Part shown: piece by piece, positions 16,752 through 25,713 of the stretch
Position numbering within the stretch: the first letter of the stretch is position 1
Layout: each line of letters begins with the position of its first letter
Assembly (NCBI RefSeq): GCF_001552075.1
Contig: NZ_BCQM01000009.1
Coordinates: forward strand, 62,001 to 126,000
Source: Arthrobacter luteolus NBRC 107841
GTDB lineage: Bacteria; Actinomycetota; Actinomycetes; Actinomycetales; Micrococcaceae
Reading direction: 5' to 3'
Length of the DNA: 64,000 nt
Program-made: the position numbers and the translations under genes
The notes under the pieces: generated by a model
Databases searched by the model: none
Seen by the model: only the letters and a program-made list of their open reading frames with translations
Told to the model about the DNA's origin: nothing

Positions 16752-19700
16752 TTGTTTATCCCCCCAATGGCACCGAGAGCAGAGTCAACACCACAGTCTT
16801 TTGCAGCCTCGGCTCCACTGTACTCCTCATCTTTCAGTGAAGCTGTTGTCCCGCCACTGACTATTCCACCCACGCAGCCACCGACTGCCCCGCCTATAAT
16901 TGGCGCCCAGCCTCCGAGAGGAGCGGCAGCTGCGGTCACTAGAGCACCAAATCCGGCGCCGACTGCGGTACCGATTAGTTCACCGAAGAGTTTTTCGGTA
17001 GTTGCGAGCCCCAGTGGGTCGGCGTTATTGATGGGATCGTTGGCGGCGTAGGCGTAGCGGTTGGCATTGGCGGGGTCCAGGGGTGCGTCGAGGGTGTCCA
17101 TTTGGGTCCAGCGGCCGGTACCGGCGTTGTACCAGCGCTGTCCATATTTGACCCAGCCGGTGGCCCGGTCCTGCAGACCTGCTTTGAAAGTGTAGGGATT
17201 CTGGGGAACGCCTAGCCCGTTCGAGGTTTCCGTCAGCGTCGGTGTGCCGTAAGGGTCGTAATTGTAGGCAAACGCAACGTACTCTGCGCTGGTGAGCAGG
17301 GCCGCCGGGTTTCCGGTGCCGTCATAGACGTAGAGGGACTGCATGCCTGAGCTGGTGCGCAGCATCAAGGGTTCCCCGGTGACGGGGTCATGTTCGATGT
17401 AGGCGGTTCCGTCATTGCGTTTGAGCTGTTCGATGATGGGCATCCCCTGTGCGTCGGTGCGGCCATAGGTGAGTTTGTAGGTTCCCTGAGGTGTGGTCTG
17501 GGACAGCAGCTCGTTCTGGCTGGCACCGGCGTAGGTGTAGTTGTAGGTGTTGGTGCCCTTGGTGACCGTGGTCATCTGCTGGGCCGCGTTGTAGGTGTAG
17601 GAGCCGGAAGGATCGGCGGTAAGGTTCCCGGTCCCGTCGTAGGTGTACCCGTTGGTGCTGATTTGGTTCGCGGCGTTCGCTGCCAGGGTCTGGGTGCCGG
17701 CCGGGCCGCCGGCGGTGAGCCGGTTCCCCCGGGCATCGTAGGTATACGTATAAGTTGCCGGGGCAGGGCCGCCAGTGACGACAGCTTTAGTCAGGCGTCC
17801 AGCGCCGTCGTACGTGTAGGCGGTGACTGCGCCGGTGACATTGTCCTTCACCCACTGGATCTTAGACCGATCAGCCGTCGCGTTCGCCGTGCAATCAGGG
17901 GCGGTGGTGCCGGAGGTGTAGCAGTAGGAAAGGTCCATCACCAGGGTGTTATCCGTGTTGTTCGGCCCGGTGTAGGCGGTGGAGCGGGTGACGCGGCCGG
18001 AGGTGTCGTAGTCGGTGTGGGTGCGGGCATCCCAGCTGGTACGGGCCGCGTTAGCGCCCATCCAGGAATCGGTGCGCCGGCCGCGGTCATCCACTGCGAA
18101 CGCCAGCGTCTTCTGCTGCCCCTGGTACTGGTACTTCAATGCGGTGGGGGTGCCGGCGGCGTCGAATTCGTAGGTGGTGGTGCCCCGGGAATCCCGGGTA
18201 GAGATCAGGTTCGAGGCGTTGTCGTACCCGTAGGTGATGATCCCCCCACCGGCACTGTGTTCCCGGGTGATGAGCCGGCCCAGCTGGTCATAGTGATAGC
18301 TGGTGGTGCCGGACGCATCAACCCGTTAGTGGTACGTCCCACAGCGTCGTAGGTGTAGCTGATGGTGGGGGTGCCGTCGGAGAACGCCTGGGAGGTGAGG
18401 CGCCCGGCCGTGTCGTAGGCGTAGGCGGTGGTGTTACCGCGTCCGTCGGTGGCAGTCTTCGGCCGGCCCCACTCGTCGTAGGTGAAGTCCTTCGCAGCAA
18501 GGGAGGAGCCGGTCACCGGGGTGACCTTGATGAGCTGCTTGTCGGCGTTGTAGGTGTATTTTGTGGTGTTCGTGCCGTTCCCCGGTGCCTGCGCGGTGGC
18601 CACGGTGCCGTCGGCGTTGTAGGTCAGGGCTGCGGTAGCAGCCAGGGCATCGGAGGAGGAGAGCATGTTCCCGGAACCGTTGAACGTGTAGGTGCTCTTG
18701 TTCCCGGCATCATCGGTGCTGGAACTGGCCAGATATTTGGTGTTCGCGGCCGTGTTGGCATATTCGGCCTGCCCGGTCGCCCCGGTGGCGGACTGGGAAG
18801 CGGTGAGGGACTGGCCGGTGTTCGCCCCGTAGGTGTTGGTCGTGGTGCCCGCTGTTGTTCCGGTGCCGGAAGTCGCGGTGAGGGTATCGAAGTCAGCGGT
18901 GTAGGTCTTTGACTGGGTCCGGCCTGCGGCGTCAACCACGTTGGTGACCCGACCGTTGCCGTCCAGGGTGTAGTTGGTGACCGGGACCGTGTCCATGGGG
19001 ACGTTCTGGTCGGTGTTGGGCCCGGCGAGAAGTGTTTGGGTTGCGGAGGTGTAGTCGATCCGGGTGATGGAGCTGCCCGGGGAGCCGTGGCTGGTGTTGG
19101 CCTGCTCGATACGTTCGACCCGGCCCAGATCGTCGTAGGTGAACGTGATGACCGCACCGGTTGGGGAGATGATGTGGGTGAGAAGGTTGCTGTCCCGCCA
19201 GTCGTCGTAGTGGAACTCGGTGACTTTGCCGGTCAGGTCGCGGAAGGAACTGAGGTTGTCCGTGGCGTAGTCACTGGTGAAACCGGCGTAGCGGGTGCTG
19301 GTGCCGGCGGTTTGGCTGATCCGCTCCAGCACTTGCGCGCCACTGTACTTGAGGGTTGCCGTGCGGGCTGCGGTGCTGCCGCGGGTACCCACAATCGTGG
19401 TCGGGCGGGCTTGGTTGTCGTAGGCGAGGGTGGTTTTGTTGCCGTTACGGTTAGCGACCGACACCGCCTTACCGTCGGCGTCGAACGTTTGAACTTCGGC
19501 GGTGGTGCGGGACGTAAGGGTGTAGCCGGTGCTGGTTTTCACCAGGTCCGCTTTCACTCCGGCAGGAGGGGTAAACGCAGTGGGAGAACCCTGTACCGGT
19601 TTGAACAAGGCGGAATAGCCGTCCCCGGACGTGAAAAGCACCCCCGCAGCGGTGCTGGACAGGCGGCCCGTCGATCCCAGGGCGAGGTTCCAGCGGGGAT

Positions 19701-20040
19701 GGACATGGGTTGACTCGGTTAGTTGAGAGAGGGAGTTGTAGACCACGCCCAGGCTGGCGTCCCCGTTCACGCCCGGGAGGGAGAGCGCGCTGATGGAGAC
19801 CATCAGGTTCCCGGTCCCGACGTCGAGCGACGCGTTGACTGTGTCACTGACGGGCAGCGGCAACCTGGTGGCGCCGGGGCGGGCTCCGAGTTGGCCGATG
19901 GTTGCTTCGGCTTCAGCCGTGGCGACTGGGACGGCTGCTTGGGATGGCACAGCCAAACCGAGGGTGAGCGCCCCGGCGGTTAGGACAATAGTGGTGAGCC
20001 GGCCGGCGGTGCGGGCAGGGCGTAACAAAGTGGACTGCAT
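16748..20040 (-). pseudogene. secreted Rhs/WapA-like YD-repeat protein, one-base frameshift
   Basis: Two adjacent minus-strand frames are one gene of about 1097 residues if a single base is restored. From ATG 20040 (gggggaa ribosome site) it has a Sec signal peptide ending in VPSQA, a DVGTGNLMVS-type entry region, many YD repeats (FTYDDLGRVERIEQ, YTYDAVGRTT) and the Rhs core end RYAYAANDPINNADPLGL. The frame breaks at 18320-18326: the minus strand reads AACGGGTTGATGCG where one more G would give TNGVDASGTT and continue the repeats. The 85-residue tip after DPLGL is rich in glycine zippers and hydrophobic stretches. The family forms large secreted shells that carry C-terminal toxins. Either a recent inactivating deletion or a sequencing error in a G-run explains the break. 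Confidence 0.85.
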
Positions 20041-20158
20041 CAGAATTCCCCCGAATACGAGACTGTCCCGAAGCGGCACTGCTCCGGTGACCTGAACGCT
20101 AAACCGGGGCGTTGCCGTTTGTCTGTAGTACGGGGATACCAGTCTTTCTTAATGAGGT

Positions 20159-21280
20159 CTAGGTAGTTTCTGTCCTCGAATTAGCCCCAACCCGCCCCAC
20201 ACTCGACGCCCGCGGCATCAGCACCGGAGGCAGCAGCACGGATTCAACCTCGCGGCCGGCAATCCGGGCCAGCAGCAGGTTCAGGCTGAGCCGGCCCATC
20301 TGATCCAGATCGGAGCGCACCGAGGTCAGAGGCACGGGAAGGTCGGCAGCGAGATCAATGTCGTTGTAGCCCACCAGGGCAATGTCGGTGCCGACGATGC
20401 GGCCGGCGTCCCGCAGGGAGCCCATCACCCCGATCGCGGTGAGGTCATCCACGGCGAACACCGCGGTCAGCCGCGGCTGCGCTGCAGCCAGCAGGGTTCC
20501 GGCCCGACGCCCGCCAGCCACTCCGAAACCGGACGCCACTACGGCACTGTCCGGGACCGGGAAACCGGCCGCGGCATACACCTCGCGGAAGCCGGCGGTC
20601 CGGTCCCGGCCGGTGCTGGCCAGCGGATCCGCGGCGGCGATTCCGGCCGCCCGGTGGCCCTGCTCCAGCAGGTGCCGGGCAGCCGCCCGCCCGCCCTCGA
20701 CGTCATCAGTGCTGACCGAAACATGCCCGGGCAGGGTGCGCATGGCCAGCACATAGGGAAAACCGTTCGCCGCCAGGTCATCGGCCACGGTGTCGCCCCG
20801 GCGCGCATCAGCCAGGATCACGCCGTCGATCCGCCGGGCCAGCAGGGCATCCAACCGGTCCCGGCGCACCTGCGGATCATCCAGCCCATTGGACACCACC
20901 GCGCCGTACCCGTGCGCCGCGGCAGCTGCGTCCACCCCGCCGTACATGGTGGCCAGCACAATGTCCGTCAGCCGGGGGACCAGCACCCCGATCAGCCGGG
21001 AGCTGCCGGTCCGCAGGGTGGCCGCCGCGTTGTCCCGCCGGTAACCCAGAGAGCGCGCCGCTTCCCGCACCCGGGCCACGGTGGCGGAACTGATCCGCAC
21101 CGGCTGGTCCGCCAGCGACCGCGAGGCAGTGGAAGGGTGAACCCCCGCCAGCCGGGCAACATCCTCCAAGGTGGCAGGGCGCGGCGGAACATGGCTGTCA
21201 GCGCTGATGGTGGACCCTGCCTTCCAAAACGAATACCGTGCGGCAAGGAGAGATTGCTGCGTCGGGCTAGTGTAAGCCAT
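20159..21280 (-). CDS. LacI family transcriptional regulator
   Basis: The helix-turn-helix TLEDVARLAGVHPSTASRSLAD is followed by a periplasmic-binding-protein-like effector domain (LIGVLVPRLTDIVLATMYGG, VDGVILADARRG). The start is uncertain. An ATG at 21280 is given, leaving about 36 residues before the helix-turn-helix; a GTG at 21313 is the other option. Neither has a clear ribosome site. It is divergent from the carbamoylase-like operon starting at 21533. A perfect LacI-type palindrome lies in between at 21480-21493, so repression of that operon is likely. Confidence 0.85.
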   Translation of the reverse strand: MAYTSPTQQSLLAARYSFWKAGSTISADSHVPPRPATLEDVARLAGVHPSTASRSLADQPVRISSATVARVREAARSLGYRRDNAAATLRTGSSRLIGVLVPRLTDIVLATMYGGVDAAAAAHGYGAVVSNGLDDPQVRRDRLDALLARRIDGVILADARRGDTVADDLAANGFPYVLAMRTLPGHVSVSTDDVEGGRAAARHLLEQGHRAAGIAAADPLASTGRDRTAGFREVYAAAGFPVPDSAVVASGFGVAGGRRAGTLLAAAQPRLTAVFAVDDLTAIGVMGSLRDAGRIVGTDIALVGYNDIDLAADLPVPLTSVRSDLDQMGRLSLNLLLARIAGREVESVLLPPVLMPRASSVGRVGANSRTETT

Positions 21281-21479
21281 ATTCCCGCGGGAACGAACGA
21301 ATTTAATCCACACGAATTGCCGAATTTACATTCATTGTCGATATCGAAAAATATTCCATCCAATTCGGTCCCACCCCTAGACGGGCTTCTCTCCGGCGTG
21401 TGAAAGTGGTCCCCAAGCCCGATCTGAAGCCCAACAGGGGAAACCCGGCGACAGAGGGGGCTTTCTTTAGGCAAGGTTG

Positions 21480-21493
21480 TGCAATCGATTGCA
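21480..21493. promoter_or_regulatory. LacI-type operator TGCAATCGATTGCA
   Basis: A perfect 14-base palindrome with the central CG typical of LacI/PurR-family sites. It is 40 bases upstream of the GTG start of the M20 hydrolase gene and faces the divergent LacI gene. A second, shorter palindrome, TCGATATCGA, lies at 21338-21347 nearer the regulator's own start. Confidence 0.6.
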
Positions 21494-21532
21494 TTTGCGG
21501 TTGCACTGAGAACGCAGCTAGAGGAGAGACGA

Positions 21533-22828
21533 GTGACCCTTACCGCCGCGGCCGGAACCACCGGCTGGCTGGACACGGCGCTGGCCGAACTGGCCGCGTT
21601 CGCCAGTCCCGGCCGCCCGGGCTGGACCCGCGAGGTGTTCAGCACCCCGTACCGCGAATCCCGCCGCTGGGTCCGCGACCAGATGCGGCTGGCCGGGCTG
21701 GAAGTGCACCAGGACGCCACCGGGAACCTGATCGGCCGGCTGCCCGGAATCCTGCCCTCCATCCCGCCGCTGGTCACCGGTTCCCACACCGACACGGTGG
21801 ACGGCGGCGGCCGGTTCGACGGCGTCGTCGGGGTCCTGGGCGCGCTGGCGGCCGTGCGGCTGCTGCGCGAATCCGGCACCCGGCTGGCCCGGGACCTGCT
21901 GGTGGTCGACTTCCTGGGCGAGGAATCCAACCCCTTCGGCCTCAGCTGCCTGGGCAGCCGCGCGCTGGCCGGTGAGCTCACCCGGGAGGATCTGGCCCGC
22001 ACCGATTATCAAGGCCGCACCCTCGCCGCTGCCTACACGGACTTCGGCCTGGACCCGTCCGCACTGCTGTCCGGGGCAGCCTGGACCGGAGCCAGGCGCC
22101 CGCACGCCTACGTGGAGCTGCACGTAGAGCAGGGACCGGTGCTGGAAGCCCGCGGCATTCCGGTGGGAATCGTCACCGCCATCACCGGGATCGAGCGGCT
22201 GGTGGCCAGCTTCACCGGCACCCCGGACCACGCCGGCACCCGCCCGATGGACGACCGCCGCGACGCCATGGTGGCCGCCGCGGAAGCCGTGCTGGCCATC
22301 CGGGCCGAGGGCTGCGGCGCCCCGGAACACGGCGTCGCCACGGTCACCCGGCTGGAGAACGCCTCCGCCTCACCGAACGTTGTCCCCGCCCTGGTCCGCC
22401 TGTATGGCGAGGTCCGCAGCGTGGACGAGACCTGGCTGCACGGCACCCGCCGCCGGCTGGCCGAGGAGATCGCTGCCAAGGCCGCGAAGCACGACGTCGA
22501 GGTGGAGCTGGGCTGGTCCACGGACAACACTGTGGTCCGGGCCGCCACCGGCGTGCAGGACCTGGCCGCGGCGGCGGCCGATGCCGCCGGCGTTCCCTGG
22601 CTGCCGATTCCCAGCGGCGCCACGCACGACGCCGTGCACATGGCCTCGCTGGCCCCGATGGGCATGATCTTCATTCCCTCCGTCAACGGCAAAAGCCACT
22701 GCCCGGAGGAATTCACCGCCACCGAACACATCACCACAGGAGTGCAGGTCCTGGCGGACACCCTCCTGCGGCTCGATTCGCATTCCTTCCCCGCCCGCTC
22801 ACACTCCACCCGAAGGAACCATCCATGA
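21533..22828 (+). CDS. M20 family N-carbamoyl-L-amino-acid hydrolase / allantoate amidohydrolase-like
   Basis: A 431-residue metal-dependent hydrolase of the hydantoinase/carbamoylase branch of peptidase family M20. Metal ligands are visible in TGSHTDTVDGGGRFDG, the Glu pair in GEESNPFG, and HVEQGP; the end has SGATHDAVHMA. Such enzymes split the C-N bond of N-carbamoyl amino acids, allantoate or ureidoglycolate. Start GTG at 21533 was chosen because aggaga lies about 6 bases upstream and the earlier in-frame starts have none. It is the first gene of the operon controlled from the 21480 palindrome, and its stop overlaps the next start. Substrate not determinable. Confidence 0.85.
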   Translation: MTLTAAAGTTGWLDTALAELAAFASPGRPGWTREVFSTPYRESRRWVRDQMRLAGLEVHQDATGNLIGRLPGILPSIPPLVTGSHTDTVDGGGRFDGVVGVLGALAAVRLLRESGTRLARDLLVVDFLGEESNPFGLSCLGSRALAGELTREDLARTDYQGRTLAAAYTDFGLDPSALLSGAAWTGARRPHAYVELHVEQGPVLEARGIPVGIVTAITGIERLVASFTGTPDHAGTRPMDDRRDAMVAAAEAVLAIRAEGCGAPEHGVATVTRLENASASPNVVPALVRLYGEVRSVDETWLHGTRRRLAEEIAAKAAKHDVEVELGWSTDNTVVRAATGVQDLAAAAADAAGVPWLPIPSGATHDAVHMASLAPMGMIFIPSVNGKSHCPEEFTATEHITTGVQVLADTLLRLDSHSFPARSHSTRRNHP

Positions 22829-23574
22829 TGCTTTCCCCGCCCCGTGACGGCAGCTCCACCGACATTGCGCAGGTGGCGAACATTCCCATCCTGTGGGTCT
22901 TCGCGCTGGCCGTGTTCGCCGTCGTCATCATTCAGAGCGTGATCTACATGCGGGCCGCCACGAAAGCCGGGCCCGCCGCTGAGATTTCCCCGGCCGAGCT
23001 GAAGACCTCCTTCCGCGCCGGCGCCGTAGCCGCCATCGGCCCGTCGCTGGCCGTGGTCCTGGTCAGCATCGCCCTGCTCTCCCTCTTCGGCACGCCCGCC
23101 GTGCTGATCCGGATCGGCCTCGTGGGTTCCGCCGCCACCGAAACCGCCTCCGCGTCCATCGCCGCGGGCACCATGGACGCCGTCCTGGGCGGCGACGGCT
23201 ACACCCAGACCGTGTACGCCGTCGCGTTCACCGCCATGAGCCTCTCCGGTGCCATGTGGATGGTCTGCTGCCTGATCTTCACCCCGCTGCTCAAGCGCGG
23301 GGACAGCAAACTGCGGGACGTGAACCCGGCCCTGATGGCCATCATTCCCACCGCCGCCCTGCTGGGCGCGTTCGCCAGCCTGGGCGCCGCGGAGCTGCCC
23401 AAGAGCGGGGTGCATGTGCTGACCGTGGTGGTCTCCGCCGCCGTGATGGGCATGTGTCTGTTCCTGGCCAAGAAGCTCCAGGCGCCCTGGCTGCGCGAAT
23501 GGGGCCTGGGTATTTCCATTGTCCTGGGCCTGGTCATCGCCTACATCGCCCACACTTCCGGCACAGCAGCCTAA
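22825..23574 (+). CDS. DUF5058 family membrane protein, probable permease subunit
   Basis: A 249-residue protein with about six hydrophobic spans (VANIPILWVFALAVFAVVII, PSLAVVLVSIALLSLFGTP and others) and polar conserved-looking loops such as GLVGSAATETASAS. It fits the uncharacterised DUF5058 family. Its start lies in the stop codon of the M20 hydrolase gene, and the next gene encodes a second membrane protein 22 bases on. The pair is likely a two-part transporter bringing the hydrolase substrate into the cell; this rests on context, not on a known mechanism. Confidence 0.7.
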   Translation: MMLSPPRDGSSTDIAQVANIPILWVFALAVFAVVIIQSVIYMRAATKAGPAAEISPAELKTSFRAGAVAAIGPSLAVVLVSIALLSLFGTPAVLIRIGLVGSAATETASASIAAGTMDAVLGGDGYTQTVYAVAFTAMSLSGAMWMVCCLIFTPLLKRGDSKLRDVNPALMAIIPTAALLGAFASLGAAELPKSGVHVLTVVVSAAVMGMCLFLAKKLQAPWLREWGLGISIVLGLVIAYIAHTSGTAA

Positions 23575-23596
23575 GCCCCGAACCCAGGAGACCCTG

Positions 23597-24325
23597 ATGT
23601 CAACAACTGCACTCGACGCCGGCGCCCAAGCCTCCCTCCAGGAGTTCGACCGGACCACCTCGCGGTGGGGCCAGCTCACCATGCTCGCCGCCCTGCTGCT
23701 GTCCCTCGCCGGGCCCTTCTACCTCGTGTTCTTCGCCGACCTCGGCGTCACCGGCACCATGGTGTGGACCGCGGCCCTGGCCGTCGGCGCCGCGTTCTTT
23801 GTGCTCTGGTTCGTGGAGCCGATTACCTACTACCCGGTGCTGGGCCCGGCCGCCATGTACCAGGCCTTTATGATCGGCAACATCGCCAACAAGCTGCTGC
23901 CCTCCGCCATGGTGGCGCAGGCGACCATCGGCGCGAAGCCTGGCACCAAAAAGGCCGACTTCTCCGCCCTGATGGCCATCTGCGGCGCCGCCATGGTCCA
24001 CGTGGTCTCCATGCTGGTGTTTGTGGGCCTGCTGGGCACCTGGCTGCTGACCCTCATCCCGGTCGAAGTGATGGACGTGGCCCGGCTCTACATTTTCCCG
24101 TCCATCATCGGTGCCGTCCTGGTCCAGCTGGTGGTCTCCGCCAAGCAGCCCCGGGTCACGATCATCGCCGTCGGCGTGGCCATGCTGGTGGTTTTCGTCC
24201 TGGTGCCGATGTTCCCGGCGATCGCCAAGCTCGCCACAGGGATTACCGTGGTGGCGACGGCGGCCCTCGCCTGGTTCGCCCGCAGCCGTACGGCCACAAA
24301 CCAGACGGCCGAACTGGTCAACTAG
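23597..24325 (+). CDS. multi-span membrane protein, partner of the DUF5058 protein
   Basis: A 242-residue protein with about seven hydrophobic segments and a conserved-looking loop, PAAMYQAFMIGNIANKLLPSA. ATG 23597 has the ribosome site caggag 6 bases upstream. It is sandwiched between the DUF5058 gene and an M20D amidohydrolase, and its size and topology complement the DUF5058 protein. I do not recognise the family with certainty. Probable function: second subunit of an importer for an amide-like nutrient. Confidence 0.65.
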   Translation: MSTTALDAGAQASLQEFDRTTSRWGQLTMLAALLLSLAGPFYLVFFADLGVTGTMVWTAALAVGAAFFVLWFVEPITYYPVLGPAAMYQAFMIGNIANKLLPSAMVAQATIGAKPGTKKADFSALMAICGAAMVHVVSMLVFVGLLGTWLLTLIPVEVMDVARLYIFPSIIGAVLVQLVVSAKQPRVTIIAVGVAMLVVFVLVPMFPAIAKLATGITVVATAALAWFARSRTATNQTAELVN

Positions 24326-24421
24326 AAGCTCGATCCGGATTTCCCTGCTTTTCCCGACTAGCTGTTCCCGCAGTACATGTTTTCCGCACTACCTGTTTCC
24401 CGCATGACGAAAGGTTCACCC

Positions 24422-25711
24422 ATGACTGTCACCACTGAAGGCACCACCGGCAGCGCCGCCGGTGTCCTTGCCGCCGCATTCCTCACTGACCTCGGCTACA
24501 CGCCTGACGACCAGCAGAAGCTGCACGACACCTACCGCTACCTGCACACCCATCCCGAACTCTCCATGCAGGAACACGAAACCGCGGCCTACCTGTTGGC
24601 CCGGCTGCAGGAGCTGGGACTGGAGGCCTTTCCCTGCGGCGGGACCGGCGTCGTCGGCATCTTGCGCAACGGCGAGGGCCCGGTGGTGGGCTTCCGCGCG
24701 GACACCGACGGCCTGCCAATCGGAGAAAACACCGGGCTGGAGTACGCCAGCACCGCCACCGGCACCCTGGAGGACGGCACCGCCGTTCCGGTGATGCACG
24801 GCTGCGGGCACGACACCCACATGGCCGTTGCCCTGGCCACCGCCGAGCTGCTGGCCCGCGGGACCGACCGCTGGGCCGGCACCGTGGTGTTCATTTTCCA
24901 GCCCGGTGAGGAAACCGCGGCCGGCGCCCGGGCCATGGTCGCGGACGGGCTCTGGGACAAGGCACCCCGCCCCGAAGTCATTTACGGGCAGCACGTCTGG
25001 CCCGGGGTGGCCGGGGAACTGGAAATCAGCAGCGGCACCGCCATGGCCATGGCCGACTCCTGGCGGATCACCGTGCTGGGCCGGCAGGCGCACGGCTCGC
25101 AGCCGGAGAAGTCGATCGACCCGATTGTGCTCGGCGCCCACATGGTGGTGCGGATCCAGACCATCCTGTCCCGCGAGGTACCGGCCCGGGACTCCGCGGT
25201 CATCACCGTGGGCACCTTCCACGGCGGCCTGAAGGAGAACATCATCCCCGGCAGCGCCGAGTTTACGGTCAACGTCCGCACCTTCGAACCCGAGGTGCGG
25301 GAGCACGTGCTGGGTGCGCTGCGCCGGATTATTGCCGCCGAGGCCGCTGCCTCCGGCGCCCCGGAGCCGCTGATCGAGGAGATCTCCAGCTTCCCGCGCT
25401 GCTACAACGATCCGGAGACCACCGCCGGGCTGCTTCCCGGCCTGCGCGCGGCGCTGGGGGAAGAGAACGTGAAGGAGGTGCCGCCGGTGATGGGCAGCGA
25501 GGACTTCGGCCTGCTGGCCGACGCGATCGGGGTGCCCTCGGTGTACTGGATGTTCGGCTCCACAAAACGCGAAAGGGTCGACGCCGGCGAGCTGGTTGCC
25601 GGGAACCACTCACCGGAGTTCGCTCCCGAAATCGAGCCCACGCTGGGCACCGGGCTGGCCGCCGCGCTGGCGGCCCTGACCACCCGGCTGGCTGCTGGAC
25701 CGCAGGCCTGA
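24422..25711 (+). CDS. M20D family amidohydrolase (hippurate/IAA-amino acid hydrolase-like)
   Basis: A 429-residue metallo-hydrolase. Typical sequences are YRYLHTHPELSMQEHETAAYL at the start, GFRADTDGLPI, GCGHDTHMA with metal ligands, FQPGEE, and a dimerisation lid domain around RQAHGSQPEKSIDP. Members release amino acids from N-acyl conjugates. The ATG at 24422 is preceded by gaaagg; a start at 24377 would add 15 residues without a ribosome site. The gene follows the two membrane proteins and precedes an amidase by two bases, completing a pathway of uptake and stepwise amide hydrolysis. Confidence 0.85.
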   Translation: MTVTTEGTTGSAAGVLAAAFLTDLGYTPDDQQKLHDTYRYLHTHPELSMQEHETAAYLLARLQELGLEAFPCGGTGVVGILRNGEGPVVGFRADTDGLPIGENTGLEYASTATGTLEDGTAVPVMHGCGHDTHMAVALATAELLARGTDRWAGTVVFIFQPGEETAAGARAMVADGLWDKAPRPEVIYGQHVWPGVAGELEISSGTAMAMADSWRITVLGRQAHGSQPEKSIDPIVLGAHMVVRIQTILSREVPARDSAVITVGTFHGGLKENIIPGSAEFTVNVRTFEPEVREHVLGALRRIIAAEAAASGAPEPLIEEISSFPRCYNDPETTAGLLPGLRAALGEENVKEVPPVMGSEDFGLLADAIGVPSVYWMFGSTKRERVDAGELVAGNHSPEFAPEIEPTLGTGLAAALAALTTRLAAGPQA

Positions 25712-25713
25712 GC

